Shown: positions 46,315-54,824, counted from the first letter of the stretch. The stretch: DNA of 64,000 nucleotides from JBBEAM01 sp040882845 (GCA_040882845.1 JBBEAM010000016.1:186001-250000), one strand, 5' to 3'. Notes: a model not told the origin generated them from the sequence alone. Program-made: numbers and translations.

Positions 46315-47973
46315 ATGCCCCACCCTTTCTCTTTCCGATCCCAAGACTCCCGGTCGCCTCTCCTCCCCGCTTCGCTTCTCGATCGTGCGGAGGGGCCATC
46401 CTCCCTAATTACACCGCCGCATCGCCGCCCTGGCCGCGAGGAGATTGCGCACCGGATCGCGGCCCGGCGGCGGCGCGAAGCACGGGAGAACCAGGGCACC
46501 GCAACAGGCGCAGCGCACGCCGAGCCGGTCCCGGCGCCGCTCGACGAGGAGATCCAGCTCTACAACCGAAACCTCGCGCAGCAGATCGCCGATGCGAGAC
46601 GCAGCGACGGCATCGCGCCGATCCTGAAGAACGCGCTCGAACACGAGCCGGAGTCCGCCGGTCCACAGGTCGATCACCTGCTCGGCGAACTGCGCCAGCG
46701 GGCGCCCGAGCAGGCCGAGAAGCTGGGGCGGGAGTTGGGCAGGAACGCATCGCCCGGAAAGAACGGTGGCGGAGCGACGCAGCTTCGAGTTCCGCCGCCG
46801 GAATCGGGGAGAACGCGGAAAGGCGAGTTCTATCGCGGCGCCGACGAGGCGATCGAGGACTTCATCGACTTCGCCAAGGAACAGGGCCTTTACGAGCTCC
46901 TGCCTTCGCACACCCGCGAGGCGCTGGACACTGCGCTCGACGCGGCCACCTTGCTGCCGGGACCTGGCAAAATTCTGGTGCTCGCCGAGTTTGCGACACT
47001 GATCGCCCCGGCGGTCGGACACATCCTGGAAGGTGATTTCGATGCCGCGGCGCAGGCCACCACCGACGCCATGATCTTCCTGCCCGCGGCGATGATCGCG
47101 GGACGGCGCGGCGGAAAGCTCGCGGTTGCGGGAAGCCGGCACTTTCGGACCGGCGGCGAACTGCCATCGCCAACGCCTTTGGTGGCAGGCGCCGGGATCA
47201 CCCAGCTGGCCGATGGGAACTTCCAGGAGCGCCTAGTCTCTGCGATGCCCCGCTACGACATCATCGAACCGCAGCCTTCCGGGCCACCCCCGTTCATTGC
47301 GCCGGATCCGAAGGAACAAGCTCAGATCCTGGTCAACGTCCCGCCGGACCTCGAAGACCTGCTAACGCAGATCCCGCCAACCCCCGGCTTCACCCCCGCC
47401 GACAAGGACGACATCGTCGAGATCTTCCCGGATCAGCGGGATGAGATCCCGCAGATATTCGTTGTGGATTATAAAGGCTCACCCTTCTTGCAAGGAATCA
47501 ATACGCAAGTGGGAAACTTAGCGAAAGATCTGGGGAAAAAATTGGGTGTTCCGGTAAGGTTTACCGGCGGCGGAGAGAAAAAAAAGGAAGCGTATAGATA
47601 TAATAGAATCAACAAGGCAGAGGGACGCAACCGCCGAAAAGGCAGCTCCCTAATCGATGTCACTCTCGAACACAAGATAACAGGCTGCTTTCTGCACATA
47701 AATACGACGGATACCTATGTCGATAGGATAACGTCGGACAGTCGCGAAATGAATGCCGCCGTGAGAATCTTGAGGAACGAAGAAAAATGCAGGATTCTTG
47801 TCCTCGTTCCCAAGCCTAAACCCGGGGAGCGTCTGGACACAAATGCCCTTGAAAGGTTTCTCGGGACTATTCTAAAAGAATTAGATAAAATGCCAGAGAA
47901 GAAATATCCTATATACCATGAAGTTGATCCAACCGAAATTCGCCACTTTAGAGTTCCCCCTATAAAGGGATAG
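46315..47973 (+). CDS. Putative SOS-controlled polymorphic-toxin-like or bacteriocin-like protein, 552 aa
   Basis: I do not recognise a named family. Residues 1-75 are Arg/Pro-rich and probably disordered. About 75-165 is helical and charged. About 170-240 is a hydrophobic Ala/Leu-rich stretch (LDAATLLPGPGKILVLAEF, then DAMIFLPAAMIAGRRG) that resembles the pretoxin region of polymorphic toxins. A Pro-rich linker covers about 290-380. Residues about 380-552 form a compact basic alpha/beta domain with much lower GC (19 of 60 bases at 47881-47940). There is no signal peptide, PAAR or RHS repeat. The start is uncertain because no strong ribosome-binding site precedes the ATG. Confidence 0.6.
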   Translation: MPHPFSFRSQDSRSPLLPASLLDRAEGPSSLITPPHRRPGREEIAHRIAARRRREARENQGTATGAAHAEPVPAPLDEEIQLYNRNLAQQIADARRSDGIAPILKNALEHEPESAGPQVDHLLGELRQRAPEQAEKLGRELGRNASPGKNGGGATQLRVPPPESGRTRKGEFYRGADEAIEDFIDFAKEQGLYELLPSHTREALDTALDAATLLPGPGKILVLAEFATLIAPAVGHILEGDFDAAAQATTDAMIFLPAAMIAGRRGGKLAVAGSRHFRTGGELPSPTPLVAGAGITQLADGNFQERLVSAMPRYDIIEPQPSGPPPFIAPDPKEQAQILVNVPPDLEDLLTQIPPTPGFTPADKDDIVEIFPDQRDEIPQIFVVDYKGSPFLQGINTQVGNLAKDLGKKLGVPVRFTGGGEKKKEAYRYNRINKAEGRNRRKGSSLIDVTLEHKITGCFLHINTTDTYVDRITSDSREMNAAVRILRNEEKCRILVLVPKPKPGERLDTNALERFLGTILKELDKMPEKKYPIYHEVDPTEIRHFRVPPIKG

Positions 47974-48014
47974 TAGACTGTTCTTCTTAGAAGGCATCCC
48001 CAGGAGCTTCTACA

Positions 48015-49067
48015 ATGGAAAATAAGAGCAATAAAAAAGGGAAACTTGTGGTTCACACAAACCCACATCCGAAGCCCCTTTTCCATATGGCGCCTGCGAA
48101 TGTGCTGCGAAAGGCAACCCTGGAAGAGCTTGAGCAGCAAGAAAGAGATAACCGCGCGTTCCTCGCTCTCCAAAAATGGCTCGGCAAGCGTTTCTGGAAA
48201 ATCAGGGAGTTCGTTTTCACCCCCGAGGACGAGCAGGACTTCAGCGATCTGCTTAAAGAAACTTTCCCAACCATCCGATTCCTCGACAAGGACGCGCTTG
48301 GACAGCGGAAACATGCAGCATCCGGCAGCGCTCAAACGGATCGAGAACCGGAACTTCGCTACTTCGATAGCCTCGCCGATCCCTCCGAATCGTGGTTTCT
48401 TTGCTGGCTCGAGCCTGAAGGCTGGCAGCCGAAGATCGGCCCGACGCGCTTTGCACCGAAGGCTCGCTGTATCCTCAACGAGCCACCGCTGCAGTTCGAA
48501 TTCCACCCGATGCACGCCATCCAGACCACAGCATATTCCACCGGAGATCAATTCCGCCGGAAAGACAAGCCTTTGCCTCCCACCTGGAGTCTGCCATCGG
48601 GCTACATGCAGGCCCATCCTCGCGTCGATGACTCCGAGTACAAGGCGTTTCTCGGCAAGGCCTACAGGCTCGTCACCAAGATCGCGACCAACAAGCTCAT
48701 TCCCACCGATCCCCTTACCGGCTGGTCGCGTAAAACGCCAAAGCCACGCGGAGAAAACCTCTGGGTCGGGCATCACGCACTCGCCTGGTGTCTCGAGAAT
48801 CCCCGTCATTTCCTGGACGGCAGCTACCGGCCCGCCGAAGAAGCCGAGTGGCGGTGCAGGATTCCCAAGAAACATCCCGACTATCTGACCATCGAAGAGG
48901 CGTATGAGCGCATGGAAGAGAGGTTCCGCTTCGAATACGAAAAACTGAAGGAGGAGAACCGAAAGCTCGTGAAAGCGAAAGGCGCCGGCGTACAAGCGAA
49001 CTCTAAGAAAAAACCTTTCAAGAAGTCCACGAGTCCCCAGAAACCGCCCAAGAAAAAGGGCGGCTAG
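48015..49067 (+). CDS. Putative immunity-like partner of the preceding gene, 350 aa
   Basis: I do not recognise this protein. It follows the previous gene by 41 bases, and AGGAG stands 8 bases before its ATG, so the two form an operon. The middle part has alternating strands and aromatic residues (EFVFTPEDEQDFSDLL, WFLCWLEPEGWQPKIGP) as in many soluble immunity proteins. The C-terminus is a charged helix (about 295-325) and a Lys/Pro-rich tail. No signal peptide or membrane helix. It is long for an immunity protein, so a second effector or a chaperone is an alternative. GC is lower than in its chromosomal neighbours. Confidence 0.6.
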   Translation: MENKSNKKGKLVVHTNPHPKPLFHMAPANVLRKATLEELEQQERDNRAFLALQKWLGKRFWKIREFVFTPEDEQDFSDLLKETFPTIRFLDKDALGQRKHAASGSAQTDREPELRYFDSLADPSESWFLCWLEPEGWQPKIGPTRFAPKARCILNEPPLQFEFHPMHAIQTTAYSTGDQFRRKDKPLPPTWSLPSGYMQAHPRVDDSEYKAFLGKAYRLVTKIATNKLIPTDPLTGWSRKTPKPRGENLWVGHHALAWCLENPRHFLDGSYRPAEEAEWRCRIPKKHPDYLTIEEAYERMEERFRFEYEKLKEENRKLVKAKGAGVQANSKKKPFKKSTSPQKPPKKKGG

Positions 49068-49079
49068 GGCCGCCCTTTT
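49054..49079 (+). terminator. Intrinsic terminator overlapping the stop codon
   Basis: AAAAGGGCGGC (49054-49064) pairs with GCCGCCCTTTT (49069-49079) across a TAGG loop, giving an 11-bp perfect stem with a T-run. The loop contains the TAG stop of the 350-residue gene. It cleanly closes the two-gene module and separates it from the next chromosomal gene. Confidence 0.85.
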
Positions 49080-49128
49080 CCCTCTCTGAACCGCGCCGGT
49101 TTTTAGCCCGCGCGGGCGAGACTCGTCG

Positions 49129-49398
49129 TTAGTCGCACTCGAAGACGGCGATGTAGTCGTCACCGTCCTGGTAGGTTTCGATCAGGTCGGAATCGCGGCC
49201 GTAGCGGTCGCGGCACTCGTCCTCGGCGTCGTAGCGCGCTTCCTGCAGCTCGCGCTCGCTGCCGTCGAAGGTGTAGGTGAAGGTCGGCTGGTCCTCGCCG
49301 ACCCGGTTCGGGCCGCGATCCTGGGCGGCACAGGCGGCAAGACCCAGGGTCAGGGCGCCGCAGAGCGCGACGGTCTTGAGGCTATGGATGGTCAACAT
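49129..49398 (-). CDS. Small lipoprotein, 89 aa
   Basis: An 89-residue lipoprotein. The ATG at 49398 follows GGAGG by 7 bases. The signal peptide ends in LGLAAC, placing the lipidated Cys at about residue 25. The mature part is short and acidic, with TFTYTFDGSERELQEARYDAE, two further Cys (DECRDR and the penultimate Cys) and many Asp. I do not recognise a family. It is the first ordinary chromosomal gene to the right of the accessory module and converges on it. Confidence 0.8.
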   Translation of the reverse strand: MLTIHSLKTVALCGALTLGLAACAAQDRGPNRVGEDQPTFTYTFDGSERELQEARYDAEDECRDRYGRDSDLIETYQDGDDYIAVFECD

Positions 49399-49664
49399 CT
49401 GACATCCTCCCGGAAATACAAGGCAATGAATAACTTTCGCGCGCCCTCCGCGGGAGTTCGCGGCGATGGGAAGGCAACGGCCCGGCCGGGAGAAAGTTCC
49501 CGCCGCCGCACGCTTTGCCCCGGATTTGCCCCATTCGCGCACTCCCCCAGCGGTCGTTGAGACACGCCTGGACACACGCGGCTTCGCGCGTATTCTGGGC
49601 GGCGAAATCCACCCTCCACGTCCGGGCGGCTTCCGACCGTCCGCTTCAGCGCGAGAAACGAAAC

Positions 49665-50519
49665 ATGCCCGCAGTTTCCACCAGCGAAGCCTGGCACTAT
49701 ATCGACGGCGAGTGGCTGAGCGGCAATCCGCCGATCATGGGGGCCTTGAGCCACGGCGCCTGGATGGCCTCGACGGTGTTCGACGGCGCCCGCGCCTTCG
49801 AGGGGGTGACCCCCGACCTCGACCTGCACTGCCGGCGGCTGGTCGACTCGGCCCGCGCCATGGGCCTCGCCCCGGCGCACAGCGGCCCTGAGATCGAGGA
49901 GATCCTGCTGGAGGGGGTCGGAAAGTTCGCGGCGAACAGCCCGCTCTACATCCGGCCGATGTACTGGGCCGAGACCGGCTTCGTCGCTCCCGACGCCGAC
50001 TCCACGCGCTACTGCTACTCGCTGTTCGTTGCGCCGCTGCCCGAGCCCAAAGGCAGCGCCATCACCCTGTCGCCCTACCGCCGGCCGACCTTCGCCCAGG
50101 CGCCGACCAACGCCAAGGCGGCCTGCCTCTACCCCAATTCCGGCCGCACGCTGCAGGAGGCCCGCGCCAAGGGCTTCGACAACGGCGTGGTTCTGGACGC
50201 CCTGGGCAATGTCGCCGAGCTGGCCACCGCCAATCTCTGGATGGCCAAGGACGGCGCGGCGCACACGCCGATCCCCAACGGCACCTTCTTGAACGGCATC
50301 ACCCGGCAGCGGGTGGCAAAGCTGCTGCGCGACGCCGGGATCACGGTCCACGAGCGGGCGCTGAGCTATCAGGACTTCCTCGAGGCCGACGAAATCTTTT
50401 CCACCGGCAACCACGGCAAGGTGATGCCGGTGACCCGGATCGAGACCCGCGATCTGCAACCCGGACCGCTCTACACCCAGGCGCGCGCGCTGTACTGGGA
50501 CTGGGCCCACAAGGGCTAG
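49665..50519 (+). CDS. Class IV aminotransferase (branched-chain aminotransferase-like)
   Basis: A 284-residue PLP enzyme of fold type IV. It starts YIDGEWLSGNPPIMGALSHGAW and has VFDGARAFEG. The probable PLP Lys lies in TNAKAACLYPNS, and the late ITRQRVAKLLRDAGI is typical. The family transfers amino groups between branched-chain amino acids and 2-oxoglutarate; D-alanine aminotransferases and aminodeoxychorismate lyases are related. Branched-chain activity is the likeliest reading. The ATG at 49665 is used. The next gene begins 5 bases after the stop. Confidence 0.88.
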   Translation: MPAVSTSEAWHYIDGEWLSGNPPIMGALSHGAWMASTVFDGARAFEGVTPDLDLHCRRLVDSARAMGLAPAHSGPEIEEILLEGVGKFAANSPLYIRPMYWAETGFVAPDADSTRYCYSLFVAPLPEPKGSAITLSPYRRPTFAQAPTNAKAACLYPNSGRTLQEARAKGFDNGVVLDALGNVAELATANLWMAKDGAAHTPIPNGTFLNGITRQRVAKLLRDAGITVHERALSYQDFLEADEIFSTGNHGKVMPVTRIETRDLQPGPLYTQARALYWDWAHKG

Positions 50520-50524
50520 GCAGG

Positions 50525-51676
50525 ATGCCCGCGATTCCGCAGCGGATGGCGGCGGTGCAGCTGCTGGGCCATGGCGGCACCGAGCAGCTGGTCTATCGCG
50601 AAGATGTCGCCGTGCCGACGCCGGGGCCGGGCGAGGTGCTGGTCAAGGTCACGGCCACCGCCAAGAACAACACCGACCGCAAGGTCCGCGAGGGGCTCTA
50701 CCCGACCGGCAAGGAGGACGAGGTCGCCTCCTTCCAGATCGGCGGCGAGGCGACCCTGACCTTCCCGCGCATTCAGGGCGCCGACGTGGCGGGCCGGGTC
50801 GCGGCGGTCGGCGAGGCTGTGTCGGAGGAGCGCATCGGCGAGCGCGGCCTGCTCGATTTCAACATCTACGGCTCCGAGCGTCGCGACATCAATCTGACGC
50901 CGGACTACTACGGCCACGGCCGCGACGGCGGCTTCGCCGAGTATGTCGCCGTCCCCAGCGACCAGTTCCACAGGATCGACAACCCGGAACTGGCGGACGC
51001 CGAGCTGGCGGCGCTCGGCCTCTGCTCCTACCAGACCGGTTATCACATGCTGACCGCCGCCTCCGTGACCGCCGGCGAGAACGTCCTGGTCACCGGCGCC
51101 AGCGGCGGGGTCGGCACAGCGCTGCTGCAGCTCTGCCGTCTGCTCGGCGCAGTGCCCCACGCGGTCTCCAGCCCCGGCAAGGAGGACGCGCTGAAGGCGC
51201 TCGGCGCCGCGAGCGTGATCGACCGCTCCCGGGTCGCCGACTGGCCCCGGGCGGTCGACGAGGCCACCGGGGGGCGGACTATCGACGCGGTAATGGATCT
51301 GGCCGGCGGCGAAATAACCTCTCCGCTGATCGACTGCATGATCCAGCGCATGGGCGAACGCAGCAGCTACCCGCGCCTGTCGATCGCCGGCGCCAGCGCC
51401 GGCAACGTCACCAAGCTCCTCTGGACCAGGATCTACCTCTACCAGGTGCAGATTTTCGGCGTCTCCCATGGCACCCGCGAGGAGGCGGAGCAGCTGATCG
51501 CCTGGATTCGCGACGGCAGCCTCAAGCCCGTCCTGCAGGGCGCCTTCCGGCTGTCGCAGATCCGCAAGGCCGAAGACTACTTCGTCCACCGCAGCGCCGA
51601 TCACCTGGGAAAGATCGTGGTTGTGCCGGACTCTGAATGGGCCGCGCAGGGCGCGCCCTTCGCCATCGTCAGCTAG
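50525..51676 (+). CDS. Zinc-type (MDR superfamily) alcohol dehydrogenase-like oxidoreductase
   Basis: A 383-residue medium-chain dehydrogenase/reductase. The GroES-like N-terminal half (VAVPTPGPGEVLVKV) is followed by a Rossmann half with the dinucleotide loop VTGASGGVGTALLQL and later RLSIAGASAGN. Catalytic zinc residues are not obvious, so it may be a quinone-oxidoreductase-type enzyme using NADPH. Substrate unknown. It lies 5 bases after the aminotransferase, suggesting cotranscription. Confidence 0.88.
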   Translation: MPAIPQRMAAVQLLGHGGTEQLVYREDVAVPTPGPGEVLVKVTATAKNNTDRKVREGLYPTGKEDEVASFQIGGEATLTFPRIQGADVAGRVAAVGEAVSEERIGERGLLDFNIYGSERRDINLTPDYYGHGRDGGFAEYVAVPSDQFHRIDNPELADAELAALGLCSYQTGYHMLTAASVTAGENVLVTGASGGVGTALLQLCRLLGAVPHAVSSPGKEDALKALGAASVIDRSRVADWPRAVDEATGGRTIDAVMDLAGGEITSPLIDCMIQRMGERSSYPRLSIAGASAGNVTKLLWTRIYLYQVQIFGVSHGTREEAEQLIAWIRDGSLKPVLQGAFRLSQIRKAEDYFVHRSADHLGKIVVVPDSEWAAQGAPFAIVS

Positions 51677-51694
51677 AATGGCCGACAGGGAAAC

Positions 51695-52111
51695 TCAGGC
51701 GTAGTAGCGCTCGTCGGAAGGCGGCGGGGGCGTCGTGTCTTCTTTGTTCGCGGCGCTGAGCATGCCCTGCACCCGGCGGCAGAAAGCCTGCAGGGTGAAG
51801 GGCTTGACGATGACCTCGTGCTCCAGATGCTCCATGTCGTAGGCGCGCTGATATTCGGCGGCATAGCCGGTCATCACCAGCACCGGCAGGCCAGGACGCA
51901 GCTCGCGCAGGCGCTCGCAGAGGCCGATGCCGTCGAGTCCCGGCATCACCACGTCGGTGATCAGCAGATCGAAGGTTTCGGTTTCCAGCGCGGCCAGAGC
52001 CTGCAGGCCGTCCTCGACGGCGGTCACGTCATGCTTCTTGAAACTCAAGGCCCGGGACGCGAAGGCGCGTACCGCGGCATCGTCTTCCGCGATGAGGATC
52101 CTTGCCGCCAT
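51695..52111 (-). CDS. cpdR: CpdR-like single-domain response regulator
   Basis: A 138-residue protein that is essentially one receiver domain. Acidic residues E9, D10 and D11, phospho-acceptor D53, T81 and K103 are all in place (ILIAEDD, LITDVVMPGLDG, VMTGYA, VKPFTL). The MTGYA-xxx-RA pattern and short C-terminal tail resemble CpdR, which in Caulobacter controls ClpXP proteolysis through the cell cycle. The tail DERYYA ends in Ala. The ATG at 52111 begins MAARILIAEDD. A CtrA-type site lies 137 bases upstream. It could be another single-domain regulator. Confidence 0.75.
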   Translation of the reverse strand: MAARILIAEDDAAVRAFASRALSFKKHDVTAVEDGLQALAALETETFDLLITDVVMPGLDGIGLCERLRELRPGLPVLVMTGYAAEYQRAYDMEHLEHEVIVKPFTLQAFCRRVQGMLSAANKEDTTPPPPSDERYYA

Positions 52112-52247
52112 GTTCGTTGCTCCTGACAGAAAGCCGCGCATACCGCTTGCGGGGAACTTCGCAACGGGGGCTTTCGGGTGCCAGGACCCCTTGGGCGCCG
52201 CTACGAATCGAAGCGTCTTGAATCCGCTAAAGCTAGCGCCCAAGAAC

Positions 52248-52262
52248 TTAACAATCTGTTAA
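52248..52262 (-). promoter_or_regulatory. CtrA-type site TTAA-N7-TTAA upstream of the CpdR-like gene
   Basis: TTAA CAATCTG TTAA fits the CtrA consensus spacing exactly and is also a 6-bp inverted repeat (TTAACA/TGTTAA). It lies in the 183-base gap before the CpdR-like gene, 137 bases from its ATG. AT-rich sequence of this kind is rare in this genome. Confidence 0.5.
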
Positions 52263-52294
52263 ACTGGGGGCTCGGGAGTGAGACATCCCTGTGA

Positions 52295-53035
52295 TCAGCG
52301 CGGGCCGGCGAATTCGACGCGCAGGGCGCTGTCGTCGGGCGGATTGGCCGCGGAGGTTTCGAAGGTGGCGACCTCGCCCGGCTCCAGGCTGCGGACCGCC
52401 GCCGCGAACTCCCAGCTCAGCACCTCCGTGCCGGCGGCGTTGGAGACCACCGCGCGCAGCAGCGGCAGCTCGCGCGGGCGCTCGGAGACGTTGACCACCG
52501 AGCCGGAAACCACCATCCGGCGCTCGCCGCCGACGGTGCGCCGCACCGAGGTGACGCCGCCGATCTCCAGCCCCGCGCCCGCCGCCGCGATCGGGATATC
52601 GAGCTTGCGGTAGATCTCGGCGGTTTCCGGGACCTCGGCGACGATGCGGTCGCGGAAGTACCAGGCCGAAAAGACCAGCCCGGCGATCACCAGCAGGAAG
52701 ATCATCCAGCCCAGCGCCGTGCCGCCGCGCCGGGCGGCGCGGCGCGGATAGGGCGCATGGCCCAAAGCCTCGTCACGGCGTGCCCCGTCGCGGCGAGCCT
52801 CGTCGTGGCGCGGCTCCGGGCGCCGGGGCGGCTGGCCACGCGGCGGCGCGCCATAGGGATCGGGGCCGGCGGCCGGAGGGGGCGGTGGCGCCTCTGCGGC
52901 AGCGGCGGAGACACCCGCCACCGCCTCCCGCCAGACATGACCGCAGCGGCCGCAGCGTACGCGCCGCGGCGCCTGTGCAAAGGCGGCCGGGTCGGTCTTG
53001 AAGGTCGCGCTGCAGGAGGGACAGGTGAGGTGCAT
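52295..53035 (-). CDS. MJ0042-type zinc-ribbon and DUF3426 membrane protein
   Basis: A 246-residue protein with an N-terminal zinc finger made of CPSC (5-8) and CGRC (28-31), the MJ0042 pattern. A Pro/Ala/Arg-rich linker (about 45-115) and one membrane helix (about 118-138) follow. The C-terminal beta domain (VTSVRRTVGGERRMVVSGSV in part, LLRAVVSNAAGTEVLSWEF in part) is of the DUF3426 type. It is divergent from ftsE, its usual position in Alphaproteobacteria. Function unknown. The ATG at 53035 is preferred over a start 12 codons upstream. Confidence 0.88.
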   Translation of the reverse strand: MHLTCPSCSATFKTDPAAFAQAPRRVRCGRCGHVWREAVAGVSAAAAEAPPPPPAAGPDPYGAPPRGQPPRRPEPRHDEARRDGARRDEALGHAPYPRRAARRGGTALGWMIFLLVIAGLVFSAWYFRDRIVAEVPETAEIYRKLDIPIAAAGAGLEIGGVTSVRRTVGGERRMVVSGSVVNVSERPRELPLLRAVVSNAAGTEVLSWEFAAAVRSLEPGEVATFETSAANPPDDSALRVEFAGPR

Positions 53036-53186
53036 GATTCGCTTTCGGTTTGCCCGGACCGCGTGAGACAATCCTTCTTAAAGCTGGGAAATCGGCAAGG
53101 CAAGCAGCGACGGCGATGCTTTACGCTCGGCCCAAGGCCGTGCGATCTTTCGCCACCCGTCGCGAAACCGAAGGAATCTCGGGCCG

Positions 53187-53915
53187 TTGATCCGCTTCGA
53201 ACAGGTGTCTCTGCGCTACGATACGGGGCCGGAGGTCCTGCGCGACCTCGACTTCCATCTTGAACCTGGGTCCTTTCATTTCCTGCTCGGACCGAGCGGC
53301 GCCGGCAAGTCCTCCCTGCTCAAGATGATGTCCCTGGGACAGCGCCCGAGCAGCGGCCGGCTTAGCCTGTTCGGCCGCGACGTCTCGCGTCTCGACCGCA
53401 AGGAACGGGCGCTGCTGCGCCGGCGCATCGGCGTGGTGTTTCAGGACTTCCGACTGATCGAGCATCTGACGACGGTGGAGAACGTCGCCCTGCCCCTGCG
53501 CGTCGCCGGACAGCGCGAGGACAAGGTGCGCGAACACGTTTCCGAACTGCTCTCCTGGGTCGGACTGGCCGATCATCTCAATGCGTTGCCGGCGACGCTG
53601 TCCGGCGGCCAGCAGCAGCGCGTCGCCATCGCCCGCGCGGTGATCAGCCGGCCCAGCCTGCTACTCGCCGACGAGCCGACCGGCAACGTCGACGACCGCA
53701 TCGCCATGCGCCTGCTCTATCTCTTCGAGGAGTTACACCGCAACGGCACCACCGTGGTGATCGCCACCCACAACGAAATGCTCGCCAACCGCTTCGATCA
53801 GCCGGTGGTGCGCCTGAGCGACCATAGCGCCGAGATCGAGGACGATAGCGGGGACGGGGAGACCGCCGGTCCGCCGCCGCGGCGCGAGCTGGCGGCGACA
53901 CGGGGCGACGGCTGA
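53187..53915 (+). CDS. ftsE: Cell division ATP-binding protein FtsE
   Basis: A 242-residue ABC ATPase that, with FtsX, controls peptidoglycan hydrolysis at the division site. Walker A GPSGAGKS is at 35-42, the Q-loop Gln at 86, the signature LSGGQ at 138-142 and Walker B with DEPTGN at 162-167. The start appears to be TTG at 53187, with AAGGAA upstream. The C-terminal tail after about 215 is acidic then Arg-rich. Its TGA overlaps the ftsX ATG. Confidence 0.95.
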   Translation: MIRFEQVSLRYDTGPEVLRDLDFHLEPGSFHFLLGPSGAGKSSLLKMMSLGQRPSSGRLSLFGRDVSRLDRKERALLRRRIGVVFQDFRLIEHLTTVENVALPLRVAGQREDKVREHVSELLSWVGLADHLNALPATLSGGQQQRVAIARAVISRPSLLLADEPTGNVDDRIAMRLLYLFEELHRNGTTVVIATHNEMLANRFDQPVVRLSDHSAEIEDDSGDGETAGPPPRRELAATRGDG

Positions 53916-54805
53916 TGGCCTTCGGCAAAGCGGATCTGCCCCTGGCGCGCGACGCCTCCGGACGCTTCCTGCCCTGGCTGGTCGCCTTCATGGTTTATCT
54001 GGCGACCCTGGCGCTGGTCAGCTCGATGATCATGAACGCCCTGGTCGACCGCTGGGACCGCGGCCTTGCCGACCGCCTGACGGTGCAGATTCCGGCGCCC
54101 TCCGCGGAGGACGAAGCCGGCGGGCAGGAGGCGCGGATCGATGCCGCGATCGACGTGCTGACCTCGACACCCGGCGTCGGCGGCGTGGCGGTGCTCGACG
54201 ACAGCGAGATCTCCGCCCTGCTCGACCCCTGGCTGGGTGACGCCGAGCTGGCGCGCGAGCTGCCGCTGCCGACCTTGATCGCCGTCACCCTCTCTGCCGA
54301 CGATCCGGCAGACCTCGGCACCCTGGCGGTGCGGCTTCAGGCGGCGGTGCCGGGGGCGGTGATCGACGATCATCAGCGCTGGGTCGGCGGGCTGGTCAGC
54401 CTGACCCGCTCGATCGACCTGATCGCCGCGCTGGTGGTCCTGCTGGTCGGCCTGGCGGCGGTCATCACCGTGGTCTTCGTCACCCGCACCGGCCTCGCCA
54501 TCCACCGTCAGGTGATCGAGCTGCTGCACCTGATCGGCGCCCAGGACAGCTATATCGCGCGGCAGTTCCAGACCCATGCCATGAAGCTCGGATTCAAGGG
54601 CGGCGCGCTCGGCTTCGCCGCCGCCCTGGCGACGGTCTATGGCGCCGGGCTGCTGCTGTCGGAGAGCGGGCGGGTGCTGCTGCCGGATTTCAGCTTCGGT
54701 CCGCGCGAATGGATCGGGCTCTGCCTGCTGCCGCTGCTGGCGACCCTGGTCGCCATGGTGACTGCGCGCTGGACCGTGCTGCGCACCCTCGCACGTTTCC
54801 CGTGA
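53915..54805 (+). CDS. ftsX: Cell division protein FtsX
   Basis: A 296-residue membrane partner of FtsE with four predicted helices (about 20-42, 168-195, 222-245 and 268-292). A periplasmic loop lies between the first two (about 45-165). Conserved segments include the cytoplasmic IHRQVIELLHLIGAQDSYIARQF (part) typical of FtsX. Coupled to ftsE by the overlap TGATG. The complex signals to periplasmic amidase activators, and the M23 protein at 27664 is the kind of protein it could control. Confidence 0.95.
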   Translation: MAFGKADLPLARDASGRFLPWLVAFMVYLATLALVSSMIMNALVDRWDRGLADRLTVQIPAPSAEDEAGGQEARIDAAIDVLTSTPGVGGVAVLDDSEISALLDPWLGDAELARELPLPTLIAVTLSADDPADLGTLAVRLQAAVPGAVIDDHQRWVGGLVSLTRSIDLIAALVVLLVGLAAVITVVFVTRTGLAIHRQVIELLHLIGAQDSYIARQFQTHAMKLGFKGGALGFAAALATVYGAGLLLSESGRVLLPDFSFGPREWIGLCLLPLLATLVAMVTARWTVLRTLARFP

Positions 54806-54824
54806 GCCGCGGCGAAGGAATGCG

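Noticed and set aside
47600..47760. PD-(D/E)xK nuclease motif in the C-terminal domain of the 552-residue protein (IDVTLEHK)
   Set aside because: The acidic residues and Lys fall in one predicted strand, and the next strand reads FLHINTTD with no ExK, so the spacing does not fit the fold.
47715..49163. A 482-residue minus-strand frame opposite the two accessory genes
   Set aside because: It crosses the terminator and both genes, lacks a ribosome-binding site, and the plus-strand genes have proper starts, spacing and a terminator.
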